NCBI GenBank assembly: GCA_028291125.1
Contig: JAQGIN010000041.1
Span: 1 to 13,331 of the forward strand
Source of the DNA: Caulobacter sp.
GTDB taxonomy: Bacteria; Pseudomonadota; Alphaproteobacteria; Caulobacterales; Caulobacteraceae
Reading direction: 5' to 3'
DNA length: 13,331 bases
Shown: positions 12,685 to 13,331 of the stretch, in pieces
Position numbering within the stretch: the first letter of the stretch is position 1
How the letters are laid out: each line of letters starts with the position of its first letter
The notes under the pieces: generated by a model
The model's input: only the letters and a program-made list of their open reading frames with translations
What the model was told of the DNA's origin: nothing
Databases searched by the model: none
Translations under genes and position numbers: made by a program

Positions 12685-13331
12685 TCAGCCGAAGGCCGGC
12701 GGCGACCAGCCGGGCCAGATGTCGGGCAGGTCGGCCGAGACGGTGTTGGGATAGGCCGGCGCCCGCTTCTCGAGGAAGGCCGACACCCCCTCCTTGGCGT
12801 CGCCCGAGGCGCCGCGTGACTGGATGGCCCGGCTGTCGGCCCGGTGGGCGTCCATCGGATGCGCCGCCCCGGCCATCCGCCACAGCAGCTGACGGGTCAG
12901 GGCCACCGACACCGGCGCGGCGTTGTCGGCGATCTCGCGGGCCAGGGCGCGGGCGGCGGGCAGCAGATCCTCGGGCGCGTGCAGCGAGCGCACCAGCCCG
13001 CGCTCCAGCGCCTCCTGGGCCGCGAACACCCGGCCGGTGTAGCACCACTCCAGCGCCGTCTGCAGACCGACCAGCCGCGGCAGGAACCAGGACGAGGCCG
13101 CCTCGGGGGTGATGCCGCGCCGGGCGAAGACGAAGCCGAACCGGGCGTCGGTGGAGGCCAGGCGGATGTCCATGGCCAGCTGCATGGTCACGCCGATACC
13201 GACTGCCGGGCCGTTGACCGCGCAGATCACCGGCTTGAGGCTGTCATAGATCCGCAAGGTCACGCGGCCGCCGCCGTCGCGATAGAGGTCGCCGACCTTG
13301 CCCTCCTCGCGCTCCAGGGCCTGGGGCGCGG
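12685..13331 (-). CDS. Enoyl-CoA hydratase/isomerase (crotonase) family protein, N-terminus outside window
   Basis: Probable acyl-CoA-processing enzyme of lipid or aromatic catabolism. The frame is open from the stop at 12685 to the window edge, about 215 residues. The visible part starts near the first oxyanion-hole region and includes PVICAVNGPAVGIGVTMQLA (second oxyanion hole, NGPAVGIG), then ARFGFVFARRGITPEAASSW followed by FLPRLVG, and the C-terminal helices ending WPGWSPPAFG. The two Glu of classical enoyl-CoA hydratase (in C-E-L-A and Q-P-E) align with Thr and Phe here. A Glu in TPEAASSW is in a position used by isomerase-type crotonases. The exact reaction is therefore open, and isomerase or another crotonase activity is as likely as hydratase. 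Internal ATG/GTG codons (for example 13263) are not the true start because the fold needs the upstream part. Confidence 0.87.
   Translation of the reverse strand, partial: APQALEREEGKVGDLYRDGGGRVTLRIYDSLKPVICAVNGPAVGIGVTMQLAMDIRLASTDARFGFVFARRGITPEAASSWFLPRLVGLQTALEWCYTGRVFAAQEALERGLVRSLHAPEDLLPAARALAREIADNAAPVSVALTRQLLWRMAGAAHPMDAHRADSRAIQSRGASGDAKEGVSAFLEKRAPAYPNTVSADLPDIWPGWSPPAFG

Noticed and set aside
11544..13112. A 522-codon plus-strand frame across the DUF2336 and crotonase genes
   Set aside because: It spans two unrelated minus-strand genes and the gap between them, is low-complexity and has no motif. It is a GC-driven shadow.
1..13331. tRNA, rRNA, riboswitch or prophage genes
   Set aside because: No cloverleaf, rRNA-like stretch, conserved riboswitch core or phage-type protein was recognised on either strand. 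A covariance-model search would be needed to exclude small RNAs.

Overview
The window is GC-rich alphaproteobacterial DNA that almost certainly comes from Caulobacteraceae (Caulobacter or a close relative such as Phenylobacterium). The main evidence is a CckA-type hybrid histidine kinase, CtrA-type boxes (TTAA-N7-TTAACC) in front of early flagellar genes, GANTC (CcrM methylation) sites in every regulatory gap, and a MucR/Ros-family regulator next to a single-domain PAS protein. No genome comparison was run, so genus and orthology calls are inference.

Layout. From 7750 leftward to base 1 every gene is on the minus strand: flgB-flgC-fliE (rod and rod adaptor), a cluster of perfect palindromes, an osmoprotectant-type ABC transporter (ATPase followed by a permease/binding-protein fusion), fliQ-fliR-flhB (flagellar export gate), and cckA, cut by the window edge at the start of its receiver domain. 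Divergently from 7876 run fliO-fliP and a ribokinase-family gene (plus strand, ending 9890). After a 134-bp palindromic element come minus-strand genes again: a single-domain PAS protein (probable mopJ), a mucR homologue, a DUF2336 protein, and an enoyl-CoA hydratase/isomerase-family gene cut by the right edge.

How the genes fit together. FliO, FliP, FliQ, FliR and FlhB form or assemble the flagellar type III export gate. FlgB, FlgC and FliE are among its earliest substrates and build the proximal rod and its base. In Caulobacter these class II genes are switched on by the cell-cycle regulator CtrA. CckA starts the phosphorelay that activates CtrA, MucR proteins repress CtrA/SciP-regulated promoters, and MopJ is reported to act on CtrA regulation at the poles. 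The window therefore holds a CtrA input (cckA), CtrA outputs (the flagellar operons, each preceded by a CtrA-like box) and two probable CtrA modulators (mucR and the mopJ-like gene).

Nothing here looks like a phage, an insertion sequence with a transposase, a CRISPR array or a defence island. The most unusual features are non-coding: six GANTC sites within 115 bp upstream of the mopJ-like gene, a perfectly symmetrical CtrA box between flgB and fliO, and two palindromic repeat elements. Many long open frames on the opposite strands are by-products of high GC and are not annotated.
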